Origin: Lachnospiraceae bacterium
GTDB taxonomy: Bacteria; Bacillota_A; Clostridia; Lachnospirales; Lachnospiraceae
Assembly: GCA_009774655.1 (NCBI GenBank)
Contig: VSOD01000021.1
Coordinates: forward strand, 1-20,373
DNA: 20,373 bases
Reading direction: 5' to 3'
The notes below the pieces were generated by a model that saw only the letters and a program-made list of their open reading frames with translations, did no database searches and was not told the DNA's origin. A program made the translations under genes and the position numbers. Below, one piece after another: positions 7,845 through 15,427 of the stretch. Numbering within the stretch: position 1 is the stretch's first letter; each line of letters begins with the position of its first letter.

Positions 7845-7861
7845 GCTCTCTCTCCTCCCTG

Positions 7862-8293
7862 TCATTCACCGGCGTAGCCGCCCTCGATCTTTACTTTGTC
7901 GTTCTCGTCCTTCTTCTGCTTCACATGCAGGTAGAAAGTCCCTACGCCCGTCTCGTCATCCATCTCTTCCGAATACTCCATGACGAAGGCATTGGGCACC
8001 TCGTACTTACGTACTACCTGGCCTGCGGAGATGACCTCCACCACTGCCGTCCGGTAGCAGTCCGCCTTCTCTGACGGAACAACAGACCACTTGGACAGCT
8101 CCAGCGTGCCGTCATTTCCTTCCCCGCCCAGCTTATAGAGCATCTTCCCCCAAATCTTCATGGAGACCCCAAAGTCTGTCGCACGGGCATTGGAATCTAC
8201 GGCAGACTCCGAGCCGAACTTGACATTCCGGATACTCTTCTCATCCAGAGCGATCTGCTCTGCACCTCCAGTTACGCTCAACCTGAAACCCAT
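7862..8293 (-). CDS. Putative tube protein 1 (Hcp/TssD-like or phage tail-tube-like)
   Basis: 143 residues. AAAGGAGG precedes the ATG at 8291-8293, one of the strongest ribosome sites in the window, as expected for an abundant structural subunit. Beta-rich and soluble. The key segments are VDSNARATDFGVSM (32-45), KWSVVPSEKADCYR and PNAFVMEYSEE, followed by strands GTFYLHVKQKK and VKIEGGY. These are shared with the following gene, so the pair arose by tandem duplication and has since diverged. It lies 22 bases after the sheath-like gene, the usual sheath-then-tube order of T6SS and phage tails. Two tube genes could mean a mixed tube, or one specialised for the baseplate or tail end. The family call is by pattern and context. 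Confidence 0.65.
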   Translation of the reverse strand: MGFRLSVTGGAEQIALDEKSIRNVKFGSESAVDSNARATDFGVSMKIWGKMLYKLGGEGNDGTLELSKWSVVPSEKADCYRTAVVEVISAGQVVRKYEVPNAFVMEYSEEMDDETGVGTFYLHVKQKKDENDKVKIEGGYAGE

Positions 8294-8315
8294 CTTGAAT
8301 CCTCCTTTTCTTGTT

Positions 8316-10496
8316 TTAGATTGTACGGTTGTTTGAATTGAACCGGTTGATCTCTATCTCCAGGTTCCTGACATTGCCATTGAACGTGATGTTCAGCGCA
8401 CAATAGCCGTTGGCCTCATCAATCTCATAGGCTATGTCATCTCCCACTCCCAGTACCGCATTCACGCAGTTCTTCTTCTCCAGCCACCTGCTCTTCTGGC
8501 TGGCCGGATTGTTGGAGAAGAAGCTCACGATGTTCTCCTGTTTATAATCGCTGGTGGCATGGCGCAGGACCCTCTCGATATAGGTCGTGACCTGGGTCTT
8601 ATAGATCGGCTCATAGATCTTGCCGTCGCTCATCAGGTTCCTCGCCTTATATACCATGATATGGGACACATCCTCCGAGCCCAGCATCGCATTCTCGGAA
8701 GAGAACACGAACCCGAAATTCCGTCTGTTGATCTCATTCTTGATGGAATTGGTAAAGCCCGTGATCTCCTTGGCCATCACGGTATGTACCCGCAGCGGAT
8801 GGTCCCCCGCCTCGATATCGAACCGTACGCCCGGGAGCATCTCATCCACATTCCGCTTAAACTTCTCCTTCAGGTAATCCGGGCACTGGTAGGCTGCCAC
8901 CAGGCCGGCTGCGATATAGGCTGCCCCCACATAGACGCCGTCGATCCACAGCTTCATGATATCTTCTTTCTCTTTGGACAGCTCCGCCATGTCATTGTCG
9001 TTCACGGTCATGCGTTTGTCCAGGATCACACCCGACTTGTCCTTGGGGATGATCGTGAAGTTGGGGATGCAGGGGATCGCAAACTCACTGTAGGGCTTGC
9101 CGGTCAGCGTGCTGCAGCGGTCCTCAAACTTCCCGATGCCTTCCGTGGCCATGTAGTTGAAGGTGGTCTTGTCCCCTGTCTCATAACAGAAGAAGCACTG
9201 TACGGAGAAGTCCTTCAGCACGTCTAACAGCCGCACCAGCGCCTCCACGCTGTTCACGCCGGTCTTCTCCACCTTCTCATTACCCTGGAACCGCTGTCTG
9301 GTCAGCCTGATATTGGAATTCTGGTCCAGGGAGACGGAAGGCACGATCCCGTACCAGATGGTGTTATCGAAGTCATTCTTGGCATTGACCGTGTTCAGGA
9401 AAGCGATCAGCCGCGGCAGGTTATTGCTCTTCACCAGCATGTCATTGGAGATGTTGGTGATGAACAGCGACGGGCGCATGCCTTTTAGGTTCGACGGATA
9501 CTGCTCGAAAAACGCCCACACGCCCAGGATCTTCTCGATCAGCGGCTTCACCACCTTGATGAAATCATCCTTGGCCGTCTTATAGAATTCCAGATAGGAA
9601 TTGTAATTGCTCACTTCCTGCTTCACGTCGATGCTGCTCACCATGGTGGATGCGAGCGGGCAGTATGTCCTCGTCACGAGCGCTCTCACATAGTCGCTGC
9701 TCTCTTCATTGAGGGCTTCATAATCCTCTTCCAGCGCCGCGATCAGGCCGGCATTGACATTATCGTCCACCACCATCAGCTCTGCGGTCTCTGTCTTTGG
9801 GACTTCCAGTACTTTCAGCTCTCCCTTTTCATCCATGCTCAGGACGCCCAGGGCCAGCGGTGTGTCGTCCCGCCGCTCCTCCGCCTCCCCCAGCAGAAGC
9901 CTTGTCTTGATATCCTCGATTGCCAGGGGCAGCATGGCCAGCACGTTGTTGTAGTTCACGCTGGCCTCCTCGAACATGACGTTCAGTTTGTCCGCGATGT
10001 CCAGCTTATGCGGGTCGCCGTCTTCCAGCTGTGCATAAGTCTTATAAGTATACTGCAGTTCTTTCCGGTTCTGTCGGATATCCTCCATGACCTTCTTGGG
10101 CGATATCATGTCTGTCAGCCTGTCGAACTGGAAATCCACGTTGATGATGCTCTGCGCCCGTTTTGCCTCTACCAGTGACATCAGCATCTTCAGGAAGTCA
10201 TTCTGCCTGTTTAAGTAGATCGGCGTCAGCATCTCCTCCGGGATGGTCTCCGGCTTCTTTAACGTGTACATGATCTTCTGGTTGTTGGCATTGAAGAAGG
10301 AATAGACCACCGGCTCAAACTTAGTGATGAACTCATCAAAGTTCCTCACTAAGAGCGCCTCGTTCATCTCTTTGACCTTCTCGTCACTCAGGCTGTCGAT
10401 CCCTCTCACGTCCCCTACCAGTGTCAGCAGGTCCGGCTTCTCCGGATTGATCTCTTCGAACAGCAGTGTCCTGTTCGTCTGTCTGATTATGCTCAT
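8316..10496 (-). CDS. Putative contractile sheath protein (large TssB/TssC-like)
   Basis: 726 residues from the ATG at 10494-10496. GGGGAGG lies about six bases upstream, inside the last codons of the previous gene, so translation is coupled. An in-frame start at 10520 would add 8 residues without a better site. Soluble, mixed alpha/beta, no known catalytic motif. The C-terminal ~100 residues resemble the end of TssC in layout: a helix (TYIERVLRHATSDYKQENIV), a Trp/Cys patch (RWLEKKNCVNAVLG), then a strand-rich close (ALNITFNGNVRNLEIEI). N-terminal residues 95-205 are helical. TssB plus TssC together total about 660 residues, so this could be a single-chain sheath. The genes that follow encode tube-like proteins, as expected for a sheath. 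I could not show homology directly; it might instead be a different large scaffold protein. Confidence 0.6.
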   Translation of the reverse strand: MSIIRQTNRTLLFEEINPEKPDLLTLVGDVRGIDSLSDEKVKEMNEALLVRNFDEFITKFEPVVYSFFNANNQKIMYTLKKPETIPEEMLTPIYLNRQNDFLKMLMSLVEAKRAQSIINVDFQFDRLTDMISPKKVMEDIRQNRKELQYTYKTYAQLEDGDPHKLDIADKLNVMFEEASVNYNNVLAMLPLAIEDIKTRLLLGEAEERRDDTPLALGVLSMDEKGELKVLEVPKTETAELMVVDDNVNAGLIAALEEDYEALNEESSDYVRALVTRTYCPLASTMVSSIDVKQEVSNYNSYLEFYKTAKDDFIKVVKPLIEKILGVWAFFEQYPSNLKGMRPSLFITNISNDMLVKSNNLPRLIAFLNTVNAKNDFDNTIWYGIVPSVSLDQNSNIRLTRQRFQGNEKVEKTGVNSVEALVRLLDVLKDFSVQCFFCYETGDKTTFNYMATEGIGKFEDRCSTLTGKPYSEFAIPCIPNFTIIPKDKSGVILDKRMTVNDNDMAELSKEKEDIMKLWIDGVYVGAAYIAAGLVAAYQCPDYLKEKFKRNVDEMLPGVRFDIEAGDHPLRVHTVMAKEITGFTNSIKNEINRRNFGFVFSSENAMLGSEDVSHIMVYKARNLMSDGKIYEPIYKTQVTTYIERVLRHATSDYKQENIVSFFSNNPASQKSRWLEKKNCVNAVLGVGDDIAYEIDEANGYCALNITFNGNVRNLEIEINRFNSNNRTI

Positions 10497-10500
10497 TGGT

Positions 10501-12810
10501 TTACCTCCCCTGTCTTTCATTTGGTCTTAAGTCTCTATAGTGTACTTCTATCTCTGCATCCTCACGGTCAAAGATAAAAGTTACTTTCTCCCCATGGTAC
10601 AGATGGTATGGCCGCCCTTTTACCAGCAGCTCCCGGCCCATCAATACCGACGCCCTGCTGTTGTTGCGGATGACCAGGCTCCTGTCATCCCCCGGCCGCA
10701 GGAGGATCTTCTCCGCCCCGGCAAGCATAAGGGGCAGGTTACAGGTATCCAGGATCCACTCCAGCGTGATCAGGTCACGGCTGCATCTCGCAAAGAGGTT
10801 GATGCTCTCCGGCGGGTAATCAATGCCTTCCTTATTCCGGATCACATAGACCTGCAGCTTACCGCCCCATTCACTCTGACGGGTCTTCTGCTCTTCCGGA
10901 AGTATCCGTTCTTCATCTATCACTCTGTGCCGTCCATAGTTCTTTTTGCCGCGTATACAGGCTGCGAAGAACAGTACCGAAAGCGATATCGCAAATCCAA
11001 GAAGCGTCAGCCAGAAAAACCAGTCGACTGCAGGTTGTTCTTTCTCTACAGCCGGAACTTTAATCTTCACTGATTCATCCGGGTCTCCATAATAATTACC
11101 ATACGTGCCGTCGAACACTACCCGGAGTTCTGCCTCTGCATCATGTTCATATTCCTTAGACATACAGAGCGCTCCGTCGATGATCCGGCAGACCTGCTCC
11201 TCGCCGTCCAGAAATATCCGCAGACCATTATCGATCAGATGCCCGTCCAGCATGTTCTGCCCATCCTCGTTTGTTAACTCCAATCGGAAATCTGCCGTCT
11301 TTTCCTCCGGTATATATGTATAATCCGCATTGAATATAAAATCATACTCCGCGGTCAGGTATGCCCTGACATCCATTGGCGAATCTGCACTCATCTGTAT
11401 CTTCACTTCATCTGAGACTGGATGAAACAGGTCTATTACCGTATAGTTTATACCTTTTGACACATATACTCTGTCCGCCTCGCAGTTCAGCGTCATATTC
11501 TCATTCTGCTGACTGCCCGCCAAAACAATCCTGGCCCTGCTCATCAGACAATCCGGTAGCCTGACTGACAGTTCGCCGCCCATCCCGCCAATCTGACCTG
11601 CGTAAACCGCATTCAGCTTCCATTGTTCAAAAAGCAGCGACTCTGCGAAATCGCCCAGGGCGCCGCCGTCCGAAAGTTCATACAGCCGTCCCCCGGTAGG
11701 CTCTGCCGCAGAATACACTACAGCACCTTCTTCTATGCGCGTCCCCAGTGCGATCACATCAATAAGGATCCCCTTATCCTGTGCGTCCTTCACTGCCTGT
11801 TCAAACTGCAGTGCCGCTGACTGTGTATCCTCCGCAGTCTTCATCATGATCTCACCGTCCGAGATCAGGAGAATCCTTCTCTCTGATGCGTCCGGGCCAA
11901 ACATCGCCACCGCTTCTGCCAAACCTGCTCCTGCATTTCCATACCGGCTGTAAGACAGCTCCTGCAGGCACTCCGCTGCTTCTGCATAACTGCTCCCCAA
12001 TGGAACTTCTGCGCAGATTTCGTTGTTAAAAGCAATCATGCCTATCTGGTAATCCCGCGGCAGGACTGCATACAGACTCTTAATAAAGTCAAATACAATA
12101 TATTCTTTATCCGTGTCCTGCATAGACTGACTGCAGTCCGTTACTATGACAAGCTCCTTTCCGGATTCCGGCTCTGCTTCATATGCAATGGATATACTGC
12201 CTGTGGAAATAAACAGGACAAGCATCAATGCGCAGAACTGCTGCAGCTTTCCAAGCACCGCCAGTGCCGTTACAAGCAGCAGTCCAGACAGCAAAAGTCC
12301 GGCCAGCCTCCCATACCCGGTCAGCTCCATTAAGATCACCCCAATGGTGTATATTGCCGAAAGCAGACAGAGTCTTCTCCGGAAAAAAGAAATCTCTTCT
12401 TCCTCCAATGATCTGTTCTCATGTCTGACAGGTGAGATACAAAATAATACGATCAGGCAGGCGGCTGTCAGTCCCATTGTGATTTTGCCGGACAGTTCTG
12501 CTCCTGCCAACAACAATGCTGCCGCAACGGCTGTACAGGAAAACAGATAACACCCCAGCCTGGTCCTGGCATGAAAACCGCCCGTATTCTTCCTGAAAAC
12601 ATAAAATATACCGAAAATAACGATAAATTCCAGCACACACTTCATACACACTGCAATCAAAAGATAGGAAGCGATATGCACCAGTTTCAGAAATGTAACT
12701 TCTATCCCGAAACGATATGCATCCGCCTCCTCCGCGCATATGCAGTCCTCTTCTGTCAAATACTTTGCAAACCTGTCAGCCATGGAATCATATGCATTTT
12801 TCACTGTCAT
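10501..12810 (-). CDS. AgrB peptidase fused to VWA domain and C-terminal FHA-like domain
   Basis: 769 residues. The start ATG overlaps the agrD stop (ATGA). Residues 1-190 are AgrB, the membrane cysteine protease that cuts and cyclises AgrD: RKNTGGFHARTRLGC carries catalytic H80 and C87 with the classical spacing of seven, and SPVRHENRSLEEEE (126-139) is the conserved AgrB loop. About seven hydrophobic helices lie between 40 and 210. A VWA domain follows (about 217-395) with MIDAS DCSQS (D225, S227, S229) and ISDGE (D318); the third MIDAS Thr appears replaced (GNAGAG). A beta-rich region (400-590), a membrane helix (about 597-618) and an FHA-like C-terminus (about 650-762; LRPGDDRSLVIRNNSRASV) complete it. 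Seven N-terminal helices and a basic flank after the last helix place the VWA outside and the FHA-like part inside. The fusion is unusual. AgrB and VWA calls are firm; FHA-like is tentative. Confidence 0.9.
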   Translation of the reverse strand: MTVKNAYDSMADRFAKYLTEEDCICAEEADAYRFGIEVTFLKLVHIASYLLIAVCMKCVLEFIVIFGIFYVFRKNTGGFHARTRLGCYLFSCTAVAAALLLAGAELSGKITMGLTAACLIVLFCISPVRHENRSLEEEEISFFRRRLCLLSAIYTIGVILMELTGYGRLAGLLLSGLLLVTALAVLGKLQQFCALMLVLFISTGSISIAYEAEPESGKELVIVTDCSQSMQDTDKEYIVFDFIKSLYAVLPRDYQIGMIAFNNEICAEVPLGSSYAEAAECLQELSYSRYGNAGAGLAEAVAMFGPDASERRILLISDGEIMMKTAEDTQSAALQFEQAVKDAQDKGILIDVIALGTRIEEGAVVYSAAEPTGGRLYELSDGGALGDFAESLLFEQWKLNAVYAGQIGGMGGELSVRLPDCLMSRARIVLAGSQQNENMTLNCEADRVYVSKGINYTVIDLFHPVSDEVKIQMSADSPMDVRAYLTAEYDFIFNADYTYIPEEKTADFRLELTNEDGQNMLDGHLIDNGLRIFLDGEEQVCRIIDGALCMSKEYEHDAEAELRVVFDGTYGNYYGDPDESVKIKVPAVEKEQPAVDWFFWLTLLGFAISLSVLFFAACIRGKKNYGRHRVIDEERILPEEQKTRQSEWGGKLQVYVIRNKEGIDYPPESINLFARCSRDLITLEWILDTCNLPLMLAGAEKILLRPGDDRSLVIRNNSRASVLMGRELLVKGRPYHLYHGEKVTFIFDREDAEIEVHYRDLRPNERQGR

Positions 12811-12947
12811 TTCTTCTCTTTCTTAAATTTCTTCACTGTCTCAGGCATCCGTGGCTGATATCCAAGCAGTGCACATGCACTGTCTGCCTCTGCCCTTAAA
12901 CTCTTGTTCAATACCTTCACTGCCAGCTTTGATAATGCCTTCTTCAT
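12807..12947 (-). CDS. agrD: AgrD-type cyclic autoinducer peptide precursor
   Basis: A 46-residue gene, ATG at 12945-12947, with AAGGAGGG nine bases upstream and a stop overlapping the ATG of the AgrB fusion. The layout is that of AgrD: a basic amphipathic N-terminal helix (MKKALSKLAVKVLNKSL), a core ADSACALLGYQPRMP (residues 21-35), and a charged tail ending in KKFKKEKK. The core aligns position by position with clostridial AgrD proteins, where Cys starts a five-residue thiolactone ring and (H/Y)QPxxP follows the cleavage site. By that alignment the ring is C25-A-L-L-G29, with a short N-terminal tail ending in DSA. AgrB (next gene) would perform the C-terminal cut and cyclisation. The exact N-terminal trimming cannot be told from sequence. 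It is the first gene of the injection operon. Confidence 0.9.
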   Translation of the reverse strand: MKKALSKLAVKVLNKSLRAEADSACALLGYQPRMPETVKKFKKEKK

Positions 12948-12978
12948 TGCTGAATCCCTCCTTTATTCGATTTTTGTC

Positions 12979-13008
12979 ATTATATGTTTTATTTTGTCTT
13001 TTCCGCAA
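12979..13008 (-). promoter_or_regulatory. Probable agrD / injection-operon promoter
   Basis: On the minus strand, TTGCGG (13003-13008) and a perfect TATAAT (12979-12984) are separated by 18 bases, 32 bases before the agrD start. The weak -35 suits an activator-dependent promoter, and LytTR-like boxes lie just upstream. Confidence 0.65.
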
Positions 13009-13025
13009 TACTTTTGGCACGACGT

Positions 13026-13054
13026 ACAGTTTTTTGTCCCCAAATCCGGTTCTT
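13026..13054. promoter_or_regulatory. Possible AgrA (LytTR) direct-repeat site
   Basis: Reading the plus strand, ACAGTTTTT (13026-13034) and CCGGTTCTT (13046-13054) form an imperfect direct repeat with their GTT cores 20 bases apart. LytTR regulators typically bind two GTT-centred 9-mers about 21-22 bases apart. The pair ends 17 bases upstream of the agrD -35. The second box is a weak match, so this is only a candidate. Confidence 0.35.
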
Positions 13055-13082
13055 AGACCTGATTTTATAATTTTACGCACAC

Positions 13083-13120
13083 AAAAAGAGATTACAGCGT
13101 TTATACCATAATCTCTTTTT
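13083..13120 (-). terminator. Hairpin separating agrC from agrD
   Basis: The perfect 12-bp inverted repeat AAAAAGAGATTA / TAATCTCTTTTT (13083-13094 and 13109-13120) surrounds a 14-base loop, 32 bases after the agrC stop. In the minus-strand transcript it ends in UCUCUUUUUG, compatible with an intrinsic terminator. The stem is AU-rich, so termination may be partial, letting some agrAC transcript read into agrD. Confidence 0.55.
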
Positions 13121-13152
13121 AACTGGTTTTACACCGGACAGATCCGCGTTGC

Positions 13153-14445
13153 TCAGCTCTGACTTTCTATTCTGTTTAAGATAATATCACAGGCAAACAC
13201 ACCATCCGCACATTGCCAGGTTTCGCTGCCATCGTAGGAACTGACGCACCGTTCTATATTACGTATTCCTGTTCCCTTCTTATTCTCCGGCATTCTGCCG
13301 TTCTTTATAACAATCTTTTCTGTTGTGCTGTTCGTGATCCGGATCAGAAGCATATCATACTGTGGTTCCACGGAAAGCCTGACATGCCTGTCCTGCTCAC
13401 ACTTATATGCCGCCGCCATGGCATTATCCATCAGATTGCCGAATATTGTGGTAATATCTACCGGCTTCATGAAATTGATATCCACCATGGACGCGCTGAT
13501 CTCCAGCCTGATTCCCGCCTGCTCAGCCTGCCTCGTCTTGTCAGACAGGAGGCAGTTGAGTATCGTATTATTTGTATAGGAAAGAGGCACCAGTTCCTTC
13601 ATCCTGCTCCTGATCTGTCCCGCATAGCTGACAGCATCCTCAATATGATTCTGCCTGTACAGTTCATCCACCATCTTCATATGCTTGTCGACATCATGCA
13701 GGATGCGCAGCATCTCCGTATACTGTCTGCTCCTCGCCTCATAGTTCTCATACTGCATCCTCTCCTGCTGCCGCATCATATCTACCTGCAGCTTATAATC
13801 ATTCCGCTCATCTGAGACTTTGATAAAATATAACATATACAAATTGGCAAAAACGATGCAGCCTGTCATCAGCATAAGAATGACAGGATTCTCTGATCCT
13901 GATATGAATGCCAGCGTCAGGACATTGACAGCACTGTACACAAACAGAACGAGATACAGCACATACTGTGTGCCGCTCCTGGCCGGCAGTTTCCTCCACA
14001 GCCTGCGGAATACAATGTAATACAGAAACAGCAGGATCACCTTGGAAAATGCCGTCACCATGCTTTGCAGGATAGCGGCGCTGTCCGGCACCTGCCCCAT
14101 CGCTTCCAACAGATACAGAAGCAGGAAAACGCCAAGTGTCTCCAAAACCGCTATCACGATGTACAATACCACTGCCTCAGCAATACGGGCTATCCCTTTC
14201 CGCTCATCATAATAGAGAAATAAGCTGACCAGTACAAACACAAGCAGATGTGCGATAAAATTAAAGATAAAATGATCCAGACAGTTGACCCCGGTGAGCA
14301 GCAGGATACTGACAGCCGTCGTGCATCTATACAATGACCTGCTTTGATATATTCTCTCGCACCGCTCATCCAGAAACTGAAACATAATATTGATTATGAT
14401 GCCGCATGAAAGCAGCGAGCAAAACAATAAAACCACTCTGTCCAT
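13153..14445 (-). CDS. agrC: AgrC-type sensor histidine kinase of the GHKL family
   Basis: 430 residues. GGGAGGG lies just before the ATG at 14443-14445. About six membrane helices fill residues 1-210, the AgrC-type sensor that binds the extracellular peptide. A coiled linker leads to the phosphorylation motif LRILHDVDKHM with H250, then the GHKL ATP-binding domain: N box GNLMDNAMAA (336-345) and G box KKGTGIRNI (389-397). Lengths and layout match Agr-family kinases of clostridia. It follows agrA by 31 bases in the same transcript, an order (A then C, with D and B in the next unit) unlike the staphylococcal BDCA cluster. The expected ligand is the product of the adjacent agrD. Peptide-receptor pairing is inferred from proximity. 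Confidence 0.9.
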   Translation of the reverse strand: MDRVVLLFCSLLSCGIIINIMFQFLDERCERIYQSRSLYRCTTAVSILLLTGVNCLDHFIFNFIAHLLVFVLVSLFLYYDERKGIARIAEAVVLYIVIAVLETLGVFLLLYLLEAMGQVPDSAAILQSMVTAFSKVILLFLYYIVFRRLWRKLPARSGTQYVLYLVLFVYSAVNVLTLAFISGSENPVILMLMTGCIVFANLYMLYFIKVSDERNDYKLQVDMMRQQERMQYENYEARSRQYTEMLRILHDVDKHMKMVDELYRQNHIEDAVSYAGQIRSRMKELVPLSYTNNTILNCLLSDKTRQAEQAGIRLEISASMVDINFMKPVDITTIFGNLMDNAMAAAYKCEQDRHVRLSVEPQYDMLLIRITNSTTEKIVIKNGRMPENKKGTGIRNIERCVSSYDGSETWQCADGVFACDIILNRIESQS

Positions 14446-14476
14446 GGTTCCCTCCCGGTAATATCCGCACCACGCG

Positions 14477-15217
14477 TCAGACTTTATGAATAAATTCGCT
14501 TAATCTCTCCTTAAATCTGACGGCGCGCCTTTGCGACAGCGGTATGATATCTCCTGTACTGAGCCTGATCATATATCCCTGTATCCCTGCAATCCTGCCA
14601 AGATTGACCAGTATGCCCCTGCTGCATATTTCAAACCCAAAAGGACTCATCCTCTCTTCCAGAGCATGCATGGACGTCTTATAGCAGTATTCTGCTTTGT
14701 CTGTCCTTATCCTCACCTGTTTCTGTCTCTTTATGTATTCAAAGTACAGAATATTCCGTACCGTAACGCTGACCATCGGCTTCTCCTCACATACCCCGTT
14801 CCCGTTTACGGTCACATGCTCAAACACAATCCTGCTGTCCTGCTTATCCCCGCCGTCCTTCAGCAGCTCTTCCAGTTGTTCCCTCAGCTCCTCCTTCTCT
14901 ATCGGCTTCTCCAGATAAGCAAAGGCGTGGGAGCGGTTGAGCGCCTCCCTGTAATATTCATCAAAATTCGTCTGAAAGATGATCTTGATCCGGCGGTTCC
15001 GTCGGTAGATTTCATTGCCCACATCCACGCCGTTCTTTCCATCCAGCATGATATCCAGAAACACTATCTGATAATCCAGTTCCGACTCCAGAAGTTCTTC
15101 CCCCTGTTCAAAACTGAAGATCTCACAGGAAACATCCTGCTCTCCCAGAATATCCAAAACCAGTGCCTTCAGGAATCCTGCTTCTTCTCTGTCATTGTCA
15201 CAGATTGCTATCTTCAT
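14477..15217 (-). CDS. agrA: AgrA-type LytTR response regulator
   Basis: 246 residues. The start gives MKIAICDNDRE with the acidic pocket D7/D9; AAAGGA lies 13 bases upstream. The receiver domain (1-115) has the phosphoacceptor D55 in IVFLDIMLDG and the conserved K104 in YLEKP. The C-terminal LytTR DNA-binding domain (about 140-244) shows the usual pattern: ILYFEYIKRQKQVRI, LEERMSPFGFEICSRGILVNL, IPLSQRRA and a terminal helix. Such regulators are phosphorylated by GHKL kinases and activate promoters with paired GTT-containing boxes. The obvious target is the agrD promoter 1.5 kb downstream, which would create positive feedback and drive the injection genes. Confidence 0.93.
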   Translation of the reverse strand: MKIAICDNDREEAGFLKALVLDILGEQDVSCEIFSFEQGEELLESELDYQIVFLDIMLDGKNGVDVGNEIYRRNRRIKIIFQTNFDEYYREALNRSHAFAYLEKPIEKEELREQLEELLKDGGDKQDSRIVFEHVTVNGNGVCEEKPMVSVTVRNILYFEYIKRQKQVRIRTDKAEYCYKTSMHALEERMSPFGFEICSRGILVNLGRIAGIQGYMIRLSTGDIIPLSQRRAVRFKERLSEFIHKV

Positions 15218-15272
15218 CTACCGGATTCTATCCTTTCAAAAGGGCAGCGACAAGCCCTGTTTATTCAACTAC

Positions 15273-15302
15273 ACAATACGTCAGATATTCCACAGCTGTC
15301 AA
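15273..15302 (-). promoter_or_regulatory. Promoter of agrA-agrC with a leader hairpin
   Basis: A perfect TTGACA (15297-15302) and TATTGT (15273-15278) are 18 bases apart on the minus strand, just past the metQ terminator. The leader contains a small hairpin, AGGGC (15254-15258 read on minus) pairing with GCCCT (15241-15245) and followed by UUU, shortly before the agrA ribosome site. Confidence 0.65.
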
Positions 15303-15313
15303 GCACTATTATG

Positions 15314-15360
15314 AAAAAGGGCATCCCCACTGGAAATTCGCTCCAGTAAAGAATACCCTT
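15314..15360 (-). terminator. Intrinsic terminator of the met operon
   Basis: In the minus-strand transcript AAGGG (15356-15360) pairs with CCCTT (15317-15321), and an inner perfect stem ACTGGA/TCCAGT (15329-15347 region) encloses the loop GCGAATT. The stem is followed by a U-run (15314-15318). It lies 67 bases after the metQ stop and directly before the agrA promoter. Confidence 0.8.
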
Positions 15361-15427
15361 ACCCAACTATAAAATACAACAAATATAACAAATAATTCCA
15401 GGCTGGCGTAAACTTTTCAAGCGCTCC

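Noticed and set aside
1..12810. Ordinary prophage or R-type tailocin
   Set aside because: No terminase, portal, capsid, lysis or integrase genes are visible, and FHA, PP2C, VWA and Agr functions are not phage-like; genes beyond the left edge could still change this view.
12841..13080. A 79-codon minus-strand frame overlapping agrD
   Set aside because: It reads the agrD region in another frame, lacks a ribosome site, crosses the agrD promoter, and its protein has no recognisable feature; the 46-codon agrD frame has AAGGAGGG and a full AgrD pattern.
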